Assembly (NCBI RefSeq): GCF_041624475.1
Contig: NZ_JBFJUX010000002.1
Coordinates: forward strand, 1 to 64,000
Reading direction: 5' to 3'
From: Litorivivens sp041624475
GTDB taxonomy: Bacteria > Pseudomonadota > Gammaproteobacteria > Pseudomonadales > Spongiibacteraceae
DNA length: 64,000 nucleotides
Shown here: positions 35,677 to 44,389 of the stretch, piece after piece
Layout: each line of letters starts with the position of its first letter
Numbering within the stretch: the first letter of the stretch is position 1
Made by a program: the position numbers and the translations under genes
Notes under the pieces: generated by a model
The model's input: the letters and a program-made list of their open reading frames with translations, nothing else
The model's database searches: none
What the model was told of the DNA's origin: nothing

Positions 35677-38086
35677 TTGAGGGGCGATCCTTTCTCGATG
35701 TGCTTTGCTCGGCCAACCCGGGAGTCAACTCAAAGAGAGAAACATAAGCCGTGTCGGCGCCATTCAATTCCAACACAAGTGTAGTATCGGTGTTGCTGCG
35801 GTCGCTGCCAATCGGCAGAAAGCCAACTCCTGCGTCTCGCCAGGCTCCCTCGATCTGCTCATGGGCAATTGATGGATCCTCGGCCGATGGCGTGAAGCGA
35901 AAAATCCGGTCAGCAACGGTCCAGTCAGGCAGTTGTAACTGGTCGGACAATTTGGCTGGCGATGCAGAGACAACCAGATCCGCAGATGAGCTGGACACCG
36001 GCAGAATAGCGCGAATCGAAAGCGTTCGGTTCTCCGCGCCGGCGCCTACTTGGTAGTGCAGTTTTTCTCCACGGTTTATCCGCTGTGCGTAAACCTTAAG
36101 GAAGCCTCCCTGACGATCGGCAAGCTGATTTACCAGCCAGTTGCCTTTTGACGAATCGGAAATTCGGATACGGTGCCTTCCGGGCGCAAGCGGCGGCAGT
36201 TCTACGGTTCCCTGCCTGGGCAGGGGCCGAAGTAGCGGAATTGATAAGCCATCCACTTGGATATCGCTGTTGGGCGAGGCGTGCTTATACATCAGTTCGA
36301 CCCGAGGCTCAGCGCCATCGGGTCTCGGGGCGATCTGCAGGTGCTGGGTCTGGTTTGGCTCAATACGGAAAAAGATGTTACTCAGCGCGTCGGAGCGGGT
36401 GGCGGCAAATTCATCGCGGGGCAGCAGGAACCAGGCACCGGGAGCGGCTTCCTCGGGATACCACTGCTGCCAGTTAAAGTTCCCCGCAAGTATGTCGGGG
36501 TCGCGCTCTGGTGTTTGTGGTTGACGTCGAATCATCAGTCTCTCGGGTGGCACTTCCCAGTCAGGTTGTAGCGAAAACCATAGCGGTTGCCGATCGGGAT
36601 CTTCGGTCCAGGGCTGATAGTCAGCGGGTACTCTGGTTATTTGTCGCAGGTGAAGCGGGCGAGTGTAAACGGACGCCCACATCGGATTCGGTGCCCTCAG
36701 GCGCAATAGTCGGGCCTCTTCAGGTGCCAGTAGGTAAAATGAATGGGCCTCGCTAACCCAGCTATCGTAAGGCATATCGTCCCGTATGTCGGTGTGCAAT
36801 ATTTTGGGCTCGAAGGTCACTGTTCCGCGTTTAATTGTTTCTGCGTTCTCGTTTAGCAGCTCCCATTGCGCTGTAAACGAGCGCGTCAGCGGCGGGTTTG
36901 AGCGAAGGTCTATTTTGCGCAGATCAACTTTTAGCGGCGTGGATTCCCCTACAACATGAGAGAGGGGGTATGTAAGCGGCTTGTCTTGGCTAAAGCCCCA
37001 AACCAGACTCCGCAAAAGTTCTGGCGTCAATTCCTCTCCAGTCTCACCATCATAGGCGCGCACCAGAGCAGGTTTGTCTGTATTGACGGTGATCCAGCCT
37101 TTTTTCCAAGGCCTCTGCAAAGACTCCTCGACGACTGCAATCTCGTTCTCCGGCGGTGAAGAGTCTCCCTTTTCATAAGTCAGCTTCGCGGTGACCTTAC
37201 TTGAGCCATCTACCGCGGTGATTTTTATTTTTACGCTACCAGAGGGCGTTTTTAAGGGAAGAACGGTGGTTTGCTCAGGCCCGCTTACCAGTCCAAAGCC
37301 CACAAAATCATCGTGCCAGCGTGTTAGTTCATCCTGTGGTTCGTACTTCAAACGGGCACTGATATAGTCCTGACCCTCCACACCCTGTGGACCGACCGGC
37401 GTCCATCGGCTAAGGATGAGGCGCTGCTTAATCTGCGGCTCCAGTAGATCCGGCGGGAACACGAGAGGAGCGGAGAGTTGATATCTTGTCGACGCGCTGA
37501 GCCTGATCCACTCGCGCTCTGCCATTGATTCGGGCAGGCGCTCATGAGTAAAGACGCGGACTATCACTGCGTCAACGCCGGGAGAGGGCAGCATCCGCAA
37601 ACGCAAGGCCCCGCTAGCCGGAGTAGTCAAGGTCAGCGATTGTGTAGTGCTGACCACCGACTGGTGAGGTGCCAACAGCCGTGCGGCCGGTACTGCCTCA
37701 GCCTGATGCGGTGAGCGCAACCATACGACGCTGGAGGCGAAGTAATGTTGTTTAGGTTTTTTCTGTCCCGGCAAGGTATATTCTATTCCGAAGTTGATGT
37801 CAGTGGGATCCTGATCGGGCTGGTTCTGCGGAATAGCAGCCGTTGCTAAAATACTGACGAGACCATCCGGCGGGTTAATTTCAAAGTGAGTCCACGTGTC
37901 AGTGGTTAATTTGAAAACTGTTTTGGGCGCGCCTTGCTCATCCAGCTCAGCCAGCCGGGCTATCATATTTTCCAAGGCGTCAGACTGCCAGGCTGTGGCA
38001 ATTGCCCAAGCCAGTAGTGCGAGAGCCAGCACCAGCAGGTAGGGTGCGCCGGCCCGGTCTATTCTGACGGTGCGAATATGAGCCAT
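35666..38086 (-). CDS. Membrane-anchored 806-residue periplasmic protein of the polymer operon
   Basis: One N-terminal membrane segment (about 14-32, LLVLALALLAWAIATAW) after a basic cytoplasmic start, then some 770 residues outside the membrane. I do not recognise a domain. The region is rich in beta-strand patterns with repeated Ig- or jelly-roll-like phrases (GALRLRMLPSPGVDAVIVRVF, LPPLAPGRHRIRISDS, TLVLELNGADTAYVSLFEL), suggesting several beta-sandwich modules that may bind glycans or the polymer. Bacillus pgs/cap operons have a membrane-anchored third subunit, PgsA/CapA, with a metallophosphatase-like fold. That fold is not visible here, but topology and position would suit a functional counterpart. 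The start overlaps the preceding gene by 28 bp. Confidence 0.6.
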   Translation of the reverse strand: MAHIRTVRIDRAGAPYLLVLALALLAWAIATAWQSDALENMIARLAELDEQGAPKTVFKLTTDTWTHFEINPPDGLVSILATAAIPQNQPDQDPTDINFGIEYTLPGQKKPKQHYFASSVVWLRSPHQAEAVPAARLLAPHQSVVSTTQSLTLTTPASGALRLRMLPSPGVDAVIVRVFTHERLPESMAEREWIRLSASTRYQLSAPLVFPPDLLEPQIKQRLILSRWTPVGPQGVEGQDYISARLKYEPQDELTRWHDDFVGFGLVSGPEQTTVLPLKTPSGSVKIKITAVDGSSKVTAKLTYEKGDSSPPENEIAVVEESLQRPWKKGWITVNTDKPALVRAYDGETGEELTPELLRSLVWGFSQDKPLTYPLSHVVGESTPLKVDLRKIDLRSNPPLTRSFTAQWELLNENAETIKRGTVTFEPKILHTDIRDDMPYDSWVSEAHSFYLLAPEEARLLRLRAPNPMWASVYTRPLHLRQITRVPADYQPWTEDPDRQPLWFSLQPDWEVPPERLMIRRQPQTPERDPDILAGNFNWQQWYPEEAAPGAWFLLPRDEFAATRSDALSNIFFRIEPNQTQHLQIAPRPDGAEPRVELMYKHASPNSDIQVDGLSIPLLRPLPRQGTVELPPLAPGRHRIRISDSSKGNWLVNQLADRQGGFLKVYAQRINRGEKLHYQVGAGAENRTLSIRAILPVSSSSADLVVSASPAKLSDQLQLPDWTVADRIFRFTPSAEDPSIAHEQIEGAWRDAGVGFLPIGSDRSNTDTTLVLELNGADTAYVSLFELTPGLAEQSTSRKDRPSNDF

Positions 38087-41000
38087 GCGCTTGAGTCTCT
38101 CATAAAACTGCTGATAATTTCCGGGTTCGCTTCTGATAACGCTACCGCCTGCCCCTGATTCAGGCGTAGCGGGTTAATTGTCCATATCCCGGCCAGTCGT
38201 TCGCTAGGATCATAAACGGCTATATAGGAATTCAAATTCTCGCGATCGAGAACTCGCTCAAAGCGATACTGAGGCCAGCGACGAGTCAGTCGATAAAGTG
38301 CGACAACATCCGCTGCGTGCTGGTAACTTTTTAAAGCTTCAATCATCTCAGCCGGTAGTGGTCGTTTTGGTGGGCTACTCTGATGCGACTGAATTAATGT
38401 CTTTAATGCTATGTTCCGCTCTTCTATCCCGACCGCAGCGAACAACCTTTGCTCCACCCTATTGGACGTGTATCGCTTGAAACTACTGCGCACGGATGGA
38501 GACAGCCGTATCAGGCTGAATTCTGCCGACGGCCAGATTTGAACCTGTTGAGCGATCGGATTATTAGTCAGAGTTGATGTTGCCAGCGAAGGTTGCGTAT
38601 TGGCGTATGCAAGGTTAAGCCCAAGGTCCTTTAAATGTTTAAATATATAATTCGACTGCGGGCCAGCAGGATAGCGGTCAGGCAACAGGACCGCGTCAAC
38701 ATCGAGTGCAAACGCTGGATCGTTAAAAAAGTACCCACGAACAAGCAGTGTGTGGCTGCCACCATTATTGTGTGCTTCCAGGAATGTTTGGTTGGCAAGG
38801 GTGAGCAGCGAATCGGATTCCGGTAACAGTACGTCCGCGAGTGCATTTGGGTTGGCATGTCGATGTGCGGTGGCAATAGTCAGTGCCCTTGCCCCTAATT
38901 GCTCGAAAAGGGTTAATGCGAGTTCTCCGCTGCCAGGTTCGCTTTGAGGGTAGGGAACACCAACGTGAATAGGGCGAGCGGGCCCCAATCTGACAATGAG
39001 TACACCCCAAAACCGTTTGCTGTCTTCAGCTGTTTCGGATAGGAGCACATATTCTTCATTGGTTGTGGCTTGGATCAAGTGCACTAGGTTATAGCCGACG
39101 GTTGAGGCAGCGCGGTTGAGTACTGCGAGACGAGTTTCACGGTCCGGTTCATCCTTCAACAGTGGTGCTTCAGCCAATAGCGGTGAAATTACCTCTTCAT
39201 CTAAATAAAGAAGTTCGTCCGTGCCTGGCGGGCGGTAGCGATTGCTGCCACGTTCCGCAAAACGCCCGGGTGTCTCGAAAACCCACTCGGCGAGGTAACC
39301 GTCGATTCGCTGGACTGTTTTCAGTTGCTGCACACTGGAAAGACCTTCGCGAGCAATGATGGCCTGCCTCAAATCCCGACGAGTAACCATTAACTCGGCT
39401 ATGCCAGATAGCGTCGATTCGCGTGCTGCGTTTTGAAATTTAGGCGCGCCCCATATCGTTTGCAGACCGTCGAAAAGCTCAGTTAAAACTCTGACATTGA
39501 GCCCGTCTGGTAAAGCGCGTTTTACCCAGAGTGTTGGCTTGTCTCTTTCATCGCCGTGCAGTGCACGTGAGCGAACTTGTAGAATCTGGTCGCTGCGCAT
39601 TCCCTTCCGAAATGCGGTAAAGATGGATTCGCGGGCAAGAAGCATGTCAGAGCTATTGTCAGCGTTGATTTCCGAGCGAGCGGTGGCCAGTGACAGGCCT
39701 TTTGCACCCAGCGTTGTCATCAGGAGCAGGGCGTCATCCGGGCGCACTCGCTCGTTCGAGGCCCTGGGCCACTCGAGTATTAGTTCTGATTCGGCCTGCC
39801 GATCGATAACGAACGAACCCCAGCCTCGGATAGGTTCTTTCTCGCGAATGTAGAGATAGCGCTGATCAAACGTAGTGACCTGAAAACCTAAACTATCCAG
39901 TGCGCCGATGGCTTTGTTTTCGGCTTGGATTGGTTCGTTCGCCAGCTGGTAGATAGCCTGTCTGAAAGTGCGTATTTCATGGGGATAAGGTCGCGGCATT
40001 TGTCCGAGTGATCGGGCCTGGTAGTATAGAATGGCGTCGTCGCGCATCTGTTGTTCCAGGCTGATATCAGGGCTCGCGGTCTGAGCGCTGAGTACAAATT
40101 CCGGTGCAAACGATGGCTGATCTTCTCGGTTTAGAAGCTGTATGGCAAAGCCGATGATTGTTGCGATGATAACTGCCGTGCCTGAAGCCTGGATGGTCGC
40201 ACGGGTCATTTGTACGGCGGCTCCTTTGTCGAACATCTTTAGTGCCAGTAGTGTAGACAAGAGGTAGCCAAACCCGAATGTGTCAGTGACTTTTGTGTCC
40301 GGGAAAAAGATCGGGACAAACCAGCCCGCAAGGTAGCGATATAGGAAGCTTATATTAAACAGAAACAGTATCTTTCTTGCGCCTTCGATATTCATGTTTG
40401 CAAATAACGAAGTCCCGACCAAATACCGGGCGAAAGTCAAAATGACATAGGCTTCGGCGAAGGTGAAAAGAATCTTGGACGGTTGGTACCACTGCAGTGC
40501 CAGAAGCGCAGGTAGCAAAATACCGTTAAAGTCCCAGCCGTAGAGGAGATTGAACCTGGACGCGATAAAGGCGGCCGTTAGCAAGACAATGTAGGATTTG
40601 GGGGAGGCCAGTATTGATTGCGCTGCAGCTTCATACATGTAACCGATATTGCTGATGCTGAAATTGGTGTACTCCATCAGTACAAAGCGCACGATCAACC
40701 AAGTTACAGCAATGCCTACCCCTAGCGTAAACAGCCCCCGGCTCAGTCCGGGCTTCCAAAACTGGTTTGCTGTGAGCGCGATGATGATTAGCCCAAATGA
40801 CTGCAAGTCATTCCGCAGATCGGTTTCGGAAAGCCCGAGTTTTTTCAGATACTCGTCGAGTGAAGGAATAATTGCGCCGTCGAAGGCGATGCGCACGGCA
40901 ACACTCACCAGAACGATAGCGAAAAAGCGATCGCGACCAAATAGTGATGACCATAGCCCGAGTCGCCAGGCTTTTTCGGAAAAAATGTATACGATGAGAT

Positions 41001-41217
41001 AAGTCAGCGCGCCTTCAAAGACTATGAGCGCTGCACTCCAGGGCTTCAGTATAAGGATTGGGACAAGGTAGCCGGGAACAACGAGACCTGATAGCAACCA
41101 CCCATAGCGCAGGTTAAAAAACGCCATTACAAAGACGCCCACCCAGACGGTGGTGATTACGGAGCCGGCCAGGCTTCCTTCGGGGAAAATTGGAAGTGGA
41201 AAGATCGATTCCAGCAT
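38059..41217 (-). CDS. Tandem PgsC (CapC) membrane protein with large extracytoplasmic C-terminal region
   Basis: A 1052-residue protein. Residues 15-180 match PgsC/CapC, the about 150-residue integral subunit of poly-gamma-glutamate synthase: LSGLVVPGYLVPIL (42-55, compare PgsC PAGLVVPGYL), LTYLIV, GRDRFFAIVLVSVAVRIAFD. Residues 205-360 repeat the pattern (SRFNLLYGWDFNGILLPALLAL, LTYLIV-like AYVILTFARYLVG), so two PgsC units are fused. From about 370 the rest is soluble and probably periplasmic, with two or three alpha/beta modules (FQVTTFDQRYLYIREKEP, LIVRLGPARPIHVGVPYP, DVDAVLLPDRYPAGPQSNY) that I cannot assign. PgsC works with PgsB in polymer synthesis and membrane passage. The start lies 12 bp after the CHASE2 gene stop. 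Confidence 0.82.
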   Translation of the reverse strand: MLESIFPLPIFPEGSLAGSVITTVWVGVFVMAFFNLRYGWLLSGLVVPGYLVPILILKPWSAALIVFEGALTYLIVYIFSEKAWRLGLWSSLFGRDRFFAIVLVSVAVRIAFDGAIIPSLDEYLKKLGLSETDLRNDLQSFGLIIIALTANQFWKPGLSRGLFTLGVGIAVTWLIVRFVLMEYTNFSISNIGYMYEAAAQSILASPKSYIVLLTAAFIASRFNLLYGWDFNGILLPALLALQWYQPSKILFTFAEAYVILTFARYLVGTSLFANMNIEGARKILFLFNISFLYRYLAGWFVPIFFPDTKVTDTFGFGYLLSTLLALKMFDKGAAVQMTRATIQASGTAVIIATIIGFAIQLLNREDQPSFAPEFVLSAQTASPDISLEQQMRDDAILYYQARSLGQMPRPYPHEIRTFRQAIYQLANEPIQAENKAIGALDSLGFQVTTFDQRYLYIREKEPIRGWGSFVIDRQAESELILEWPRASNERVRPDDALLLMTTLGAKGLSLATARSEINADNSSDMLLARESIFTAFRKGMRSDQILQVRSRALHGDERDKPTLWVKRALPDGLNVRVLTELFDGLQTIWGAPKFQNAARESTLSGIAELMVTRRDLRQAIIAREGLSSVQQLKTVQRIDGYLAEWVFETPGRFAERGSNRYRPPGTDELLYLDEEVISPLLAEAPLLKDEPDRETRLAVLNRAASTVGYNLVHLIQATTNEEYVLLSETAEDSKRFWGVLIVRLGPARPIHVGVPYPQSEPGSGELALTLFEQLGARALTIATAHRHANPNALADVLLPESDSLLTLANQTFLEAHNNGGSHTLLVRGYFFNDPAFALDVDAVLLPDRYPAGPQSNYIFKHLKDLGLNLAYANTQPSLATSTLTNNPIAQQVQIWPSAEFSLIRLSPSVRSSFKRYTSNRVEQRLFAAVGIEERNIALKTLIQSHQSSPPKRPLPAEMIEALKSYQHAADVVALYRLTRRWPQYRFERVLDRENLNSYIAVYDPSERLAGIWTINPLRLNQGQAVALSEANPEIISSFMRDSSAWLIFAPSE

Positions 41218-41229
41218 CGTGGCGATCGC

Positions 41230-43848
41230 CTAGTCCGCTTTGCCGGTGGCAACGCCGTCAACCAGAGGGAGGCTGAGGTCGAGTTGTAGCCCTTCGCCAA
41301 CATCAGAGTAGCCAGATAGCGTTGCTTGTATTCTACCGAGACGTTTTGCGAGTTTGCCGAGTTGTTTCCATTGTTCTCCCTGTTCCTCTGTATTTCCCGC
41401 AAGCAGGTCCTGCAGGGCATCATTAGGCAAACCTACACCCTGTGACTCAATATGAAGGAAAAGCCGATCCCTGTTGATATCACTCCAGAGGCTGATCTCT
41501 ATAAGGCTGTGGTCATAAGCATTTTCTATTAATAGGAAAAATAGTTCTTTCAGAATGTCGCTCAGGCTGGAGGGACCCGTCAGCACGAAACAGTTGCGAA
41601 CGCTTGGGGAGCGTTCGATTCGTAAATGACGGTCTGCGATAAGCGAAGAAAGATTGTCCAGCGTGGCATTCAGCATCGAGCAAAAATCAACCGGCACGTT
41701 GGCGGAGACTAGTCTCGTCTGGGGGGAATTTGCTACGCGCTGCAGCAAGTCGACATCATGCTTTAGCTGCTCCAGAGCTGATTGCTGCGTTGAGTCCAAA
41801 TTCGCGAGGCGTTGCGTGGTTGACTCAATGCTTTCGGCCGTCCGGGCGATAAAGTTCTGTCGGTGAGCGAAGATCTCCCAAGCGTCGCTGAAGTCTATCA
41901 GTTCGAGAAGTACGCCTACCAAATCAAAAGGTGCGAGGCTGGCACTATCCGCGACGCCGCTGCTCTCGGTGATTGGGTGAACATAAACGTAAAGACCGCG
42001 GTCTTTTTTTCCGCTCAGCGGAACTGGGCTTGAGGCTGTCGTTTGTTGCATCAGCACTTGATCCATCAGACCGCGCGCAGCCGCCGGATCTTCAAGTAAT
42101 TCACATAAAACCTCATAGGCCGACAACTGATAGATTTTCAGGTTTACGTCTCTTGCGAAGGCTTCGACTGGAGCGTTAGCCTGAATCAGGTTTCCGAAAA
42201 GGTCGTAAAGCAAATATCCCGTGCTAAGGCTGGCATTGGCCTGCTCCATCAGGGTCAATCGCTTCTCAAGCATTGTGACGCCCTGGATCAGGTTTTGAGT
42301 CAGAGAGCGGTGAGTCCGTGCTGCGTCGGTCGTGATGTTTGGATTGACGCGAGCCTGGCGCTGTTCCTGCCATTGCTGTTGGTGAAACAGCAATTCGCCA
42401 ACCTGTACACGAACCTCTTCGGCAATTCTTTGCCAGCTGTCGAAGCTGGCTACTTTTTGCGTTTCTACTGAAAACGCCCAGAACCCGTAAAGGCGTCCAG
42501 CGAAATCCAGTGGGGCGATAAACTGGGTTTCGCCTTCGGGGATATTCAGGAATGGCCGCTGTAACGCGATAATCCCGCCTGCCTGCAGCGCTTCTTTATA
42601 GGGGGATCTACCGTAGTCGCGTCGCAGCTCCAGTATTTCATCAAGGCTGCAGCCCTGAGCCGCGATCTCGCGAATGCGTTGCTGGCTGGGGAGGCATTCG
42701 AGGTAGGCCTGCCGCTTTACATCAAAGACTTCTTGGGTGAAACGCATAATGACCCCCCAGGGGTCATTGGACGCCAGCACATTAGCCGGTGTCAGGCGCT
42801 CGCGAACCCGGTTTAGGACGTCGAGCATCACATATCGTAAAGCTCGTTCGTCGGCACGCAGAATCGCACTTGCGGCAAGGATGGCTGTCAGCCATTGAGC
42901 GAGATACCAATCAAATAGCGGAAGGGACGCCTGAAACTGAAGTCGTGATAGCCAAGCAGCTGTTAGTAGTACGGTGCTGATCAGCAGGTCCGCCAGCAAA
43001 GCGCCGCTCAGACTAAGCAGCCAGTGCAATACTATTGTTATTGCAACAATTAATAAGGCAATCGTATAGGCGCCAAGTTCTGGCACCGGTTTTGTCAACT
43101 GCCCTTGGGCGACAGCTTCTATTGTGTAGGCGTGCAATTCAGCGAGTGTCATGCCCTTGCCCCCGGCGACATCAAGCGGTGTGGTATAACCCGCTTCCCC
43201 AGGCCCTAGGGCTTCACCTATCAGGACAAGCTTGCCGTTAAAGAGAGCGTCAGGAATTCGGCCGGCAACGACAGCTTCGGCGGTCACTACAGGAACCCAA
43301 GCCTGCATGCCGAAGCCAACATGTACGATAGAAGTGTCCGGCCAGCTGTGAGCGGTGTCGAGTCGGGCGATCATGGAAGGCCCGAATGCTTGGGACGAGG
43401 GCGCTGACGGCTGAACGCCCCGTACGATACCCCCCACCACCAGTGCTTTGGGCAAGGCCAATGGTTCGGGATCTCGTGTCGCCGGGTAATCGACGCCTTC
43501 AGATAAAGCCAGTGCCAGCGAACGTAGCCGCGGTGATTTAGCGACGTTGTCGCAGCCTGCCGGGCAATTTATCAGAACCAGTTTGTTTGGGGTGGCGGCT
43601 TCAAGCTGTCCAATCAGACCGTCCCAATTTGAATCAGAATTATTCCAGAAGGCTGGCGGAACGGTGACGACGACTGTCGAAGACTCAGAAGGGGGCCCGC
43701 GACCAGGCAAGCGGGCGATGCCATCTTGCCACCACTGATTCAAGCCATCGGACAGTTCCAGTGTTCGCAAGCTAGCTAACAGGACGATCAATATAACGGA
43801 GCAAAGTGCCCAAAGCTTGATTAGTTCCCGAAGCTGATGGTTTTGCAT
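41230..43848 (-). CDS. CHASE2-domain sensor with degenerate histidine-kinase core
   Basis: An 872-residue protein, first gene of the operon. A signal anchor (about 11-28) is followed by a CHASE2 extracellular sensor domain (about 35-255, ending LVLIGEALGPGEAGYTTPLDVAGGKGM, HAYTIEAVAQG) and three membrane segments (about 258-330). The cytoplasmic part has a GAF-like region (355-485), a PAS-like region (535-660) and a C-terminal ATPase-like domain (760-865) with an N-box-like ELFFLLIENAYDHS. In the dimerisation helix no SH or H-E/D phospho-acceptor is seen (RQNFIARTAESI), and the G1 box reads ESQGVGLP without the usual Asp. It is therefore probably not a standard histidine kinase. It may sense an envelope signal and control the synthase by protein contact. 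Confidence 0.75.
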   Translation of the reverse strand: MQNHQLRELIKLWALCSVILIVLLASLRTLELSDGLNQWWQDGIARLPGRGPPSESSTVVVTVPPAFWNNSDSNWDGLIGQLEAATPNKLVLINCPAGCDNVAKSPRLRSLALALSEGVDYPATRDPEPLALPKALVVGGIVRGVQPSAPSSQAFGPSMIARLDTAHSWPDTSIVHVGFGMQAWVPVVTAEAVVAGRIPDALFNGKLVLIGEALGPGEAGYTTPLDVAGGKGMTLAELHAYTIEAVAQGQLTKPVPELGAYTIALLIVAITIVLHWLLSLSGALLADLLISTVLLTAAWLSRLQFQASLPLFDWYLAQWLTAILAASAILRADERALRYVMLDVLNRVRERLTPANVLASNDPWGVIMRFTQEVFDVKRQAYLECLPSQQRIREIAAQGCSLDEILELRRDYGRSPYKEALQAGGIIALQRPFLNIPEGETQFIAPLDFAGRLYGFWAFSVETQKVASFDSWQRIAEEVRVQVGELLFHQQQWQEQRQARVNPNITTDAARTHRSLTQNLIQGVTMLEKRLTLMEQANASLSTGYLLYDLFGNLIQANAPVEAFARDVNLKIYQLSAYEVLCELLEDPAAARGLMDQVLMQQTTASSPVPLSGKKDRGLYVYVHPITESSGVADSASLAPFDLVGVLLELIDFSDAWEIFAHRQNFIARTAESIESTTQRLANLDSTQQSALEQLKHDVDLLQRVANSPQTRLVSANVPVDFCSMLNATLDNLSSLIADRHLRIERSPSVRNCFVLTGPSSLSDILKELFFLLIENAYDHSLIEISLWSDINRDRLFLHIESQGVGLPNDALQDLLAGNTEEQGEQWKQLGKLAKRLGRIQATLSGYSDVGEGLQLDLSLPLVDGVATGKAD

Positions 43849-44131
43849 CCTAAACGGGCGACCTTTCGCGAATTATTAATCACTTGATTGTGGCAGAATT
43901 TTGATAAGTAGCAAGTAGATAGCTTTAGTATTCAAAGTACGTTGTTAATTTGGCAGTGTGCTTGCTGTCGATTATTTTCGTGCGAGTGGGCTAGTGTTTT
44001 TGGCGGTTGCGCCCTGTTGCGCGGCTTTGGCTTTCGCAGGGAAGTTGGTGTCAATCGGGTTTCGATTGCTTAGGAGGGGCGTTAGTGCTGTGCTTATTAA
44101 ATGTTTAGTCTTTTTTCTTCATGCAAACAAA
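43849..44131. other. Upstream region of the polymer operon
   Basis: The stretch between the CHASE2 start and the tRNA-Asn terminator has no supported gene. The part nearest the operon (about 43870-43960) is AT-rich and must hold its promoter, but I could not settle on a convincing -35/-10 pair. A short plus-strand ORF from 43958 is rejected because it runs into the antisense of the tRNA. Confidence 0.5.
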
Positions 44132-44159
44132 AAGGGCCTACGGTTTCCCGTAAGCCCTT
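44132..44159 (-). terminator. Rho-independent terminator of tRNA-Asn
   Basis: Read on the minus strand, AAGGGCTTACGG and CCGTAGGCCCTT form a 12-bp stem with one mismatch and a short loop, followed by TTTTTGTTTG. It lies 8 bp beyond the CCA end of tRNA-Asn. Confidence 0.85.
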
Positions 44160-44167
44160 GTTTTGTT

Positions 44168-44243
44168 TGGCTCCGCCTGCTGGGCTCGAACCAGCGACCC
44201 AATGATTAACAGTCATTTGCTCTACCAACTGAGCTAAGGCGGA
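44168..44243 (-). tRNA. tRNA-Asn (anticodon GUU)
   Basis: The minus strand folds into a full cloverleaf: acceptor TCCGCCT/AGGCGGA, D-arm GCTC-AGTTGGTA-GAGC, anticodon stem AATGA/TCATT with loop CTGTTAA (anticodon GTT), and T-arm GCTGG-TTCGAGC-CCAGC. Discriminator G at 44171; the CCA end is encoded (44168-44170). Confidence 0.97.
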
Positions 44244-44272
44244 TTGGTGCTCTCCGTCAGGAGAGGTGGCGC

Positions 44273-44301
44273 ATATTAAAGGCCTTTTTTTACATCGTCA
44301 A
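44273..44301 (-). promoter_or_regulatory. Promoter of tRNA-Asn
   Basis: On the minus strand TTGACG (44296-44301), 17 bp, then TAATAT (44273-44278), directly followed by GCGCCACC. The GC-rich discriminator is typical of growth-rate- and ppGpp-controlled stable RNA promoters. Confidence 0.75.
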
Positions 44302-44335
44302 CCGCTGCCAAGCCGTTTTTTCAGATTTATGGCAA

Positions 44336-44365
44336 TTGGCTAAGTCGTCGGCAGGGTAGTACCAT
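44336..44365 (+). promoter_or_regulatory. Candidate promoter for uvrB
   Basis: TTGGCT (44336-44341), 18 bp, TACCAT (44360-44365), 24 bp before the uvrB start. Match is modest. No CTGT-N8-ACAG LexA box is seen, so SOS control as in E. coli uvrB is not supported here. Confidence 0.3.
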
Positions 44366-44389
44366 ATTTCTCTTTATGCTGTTGAAAAT

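Noticed and set aside
43958..44209. 83-codon ORF upstream of tRNA-Asn
   Set aside because: It runs through the terminator and into the antisense of the tRNA (ending LLGSNQRPND); no ribosome binding site.
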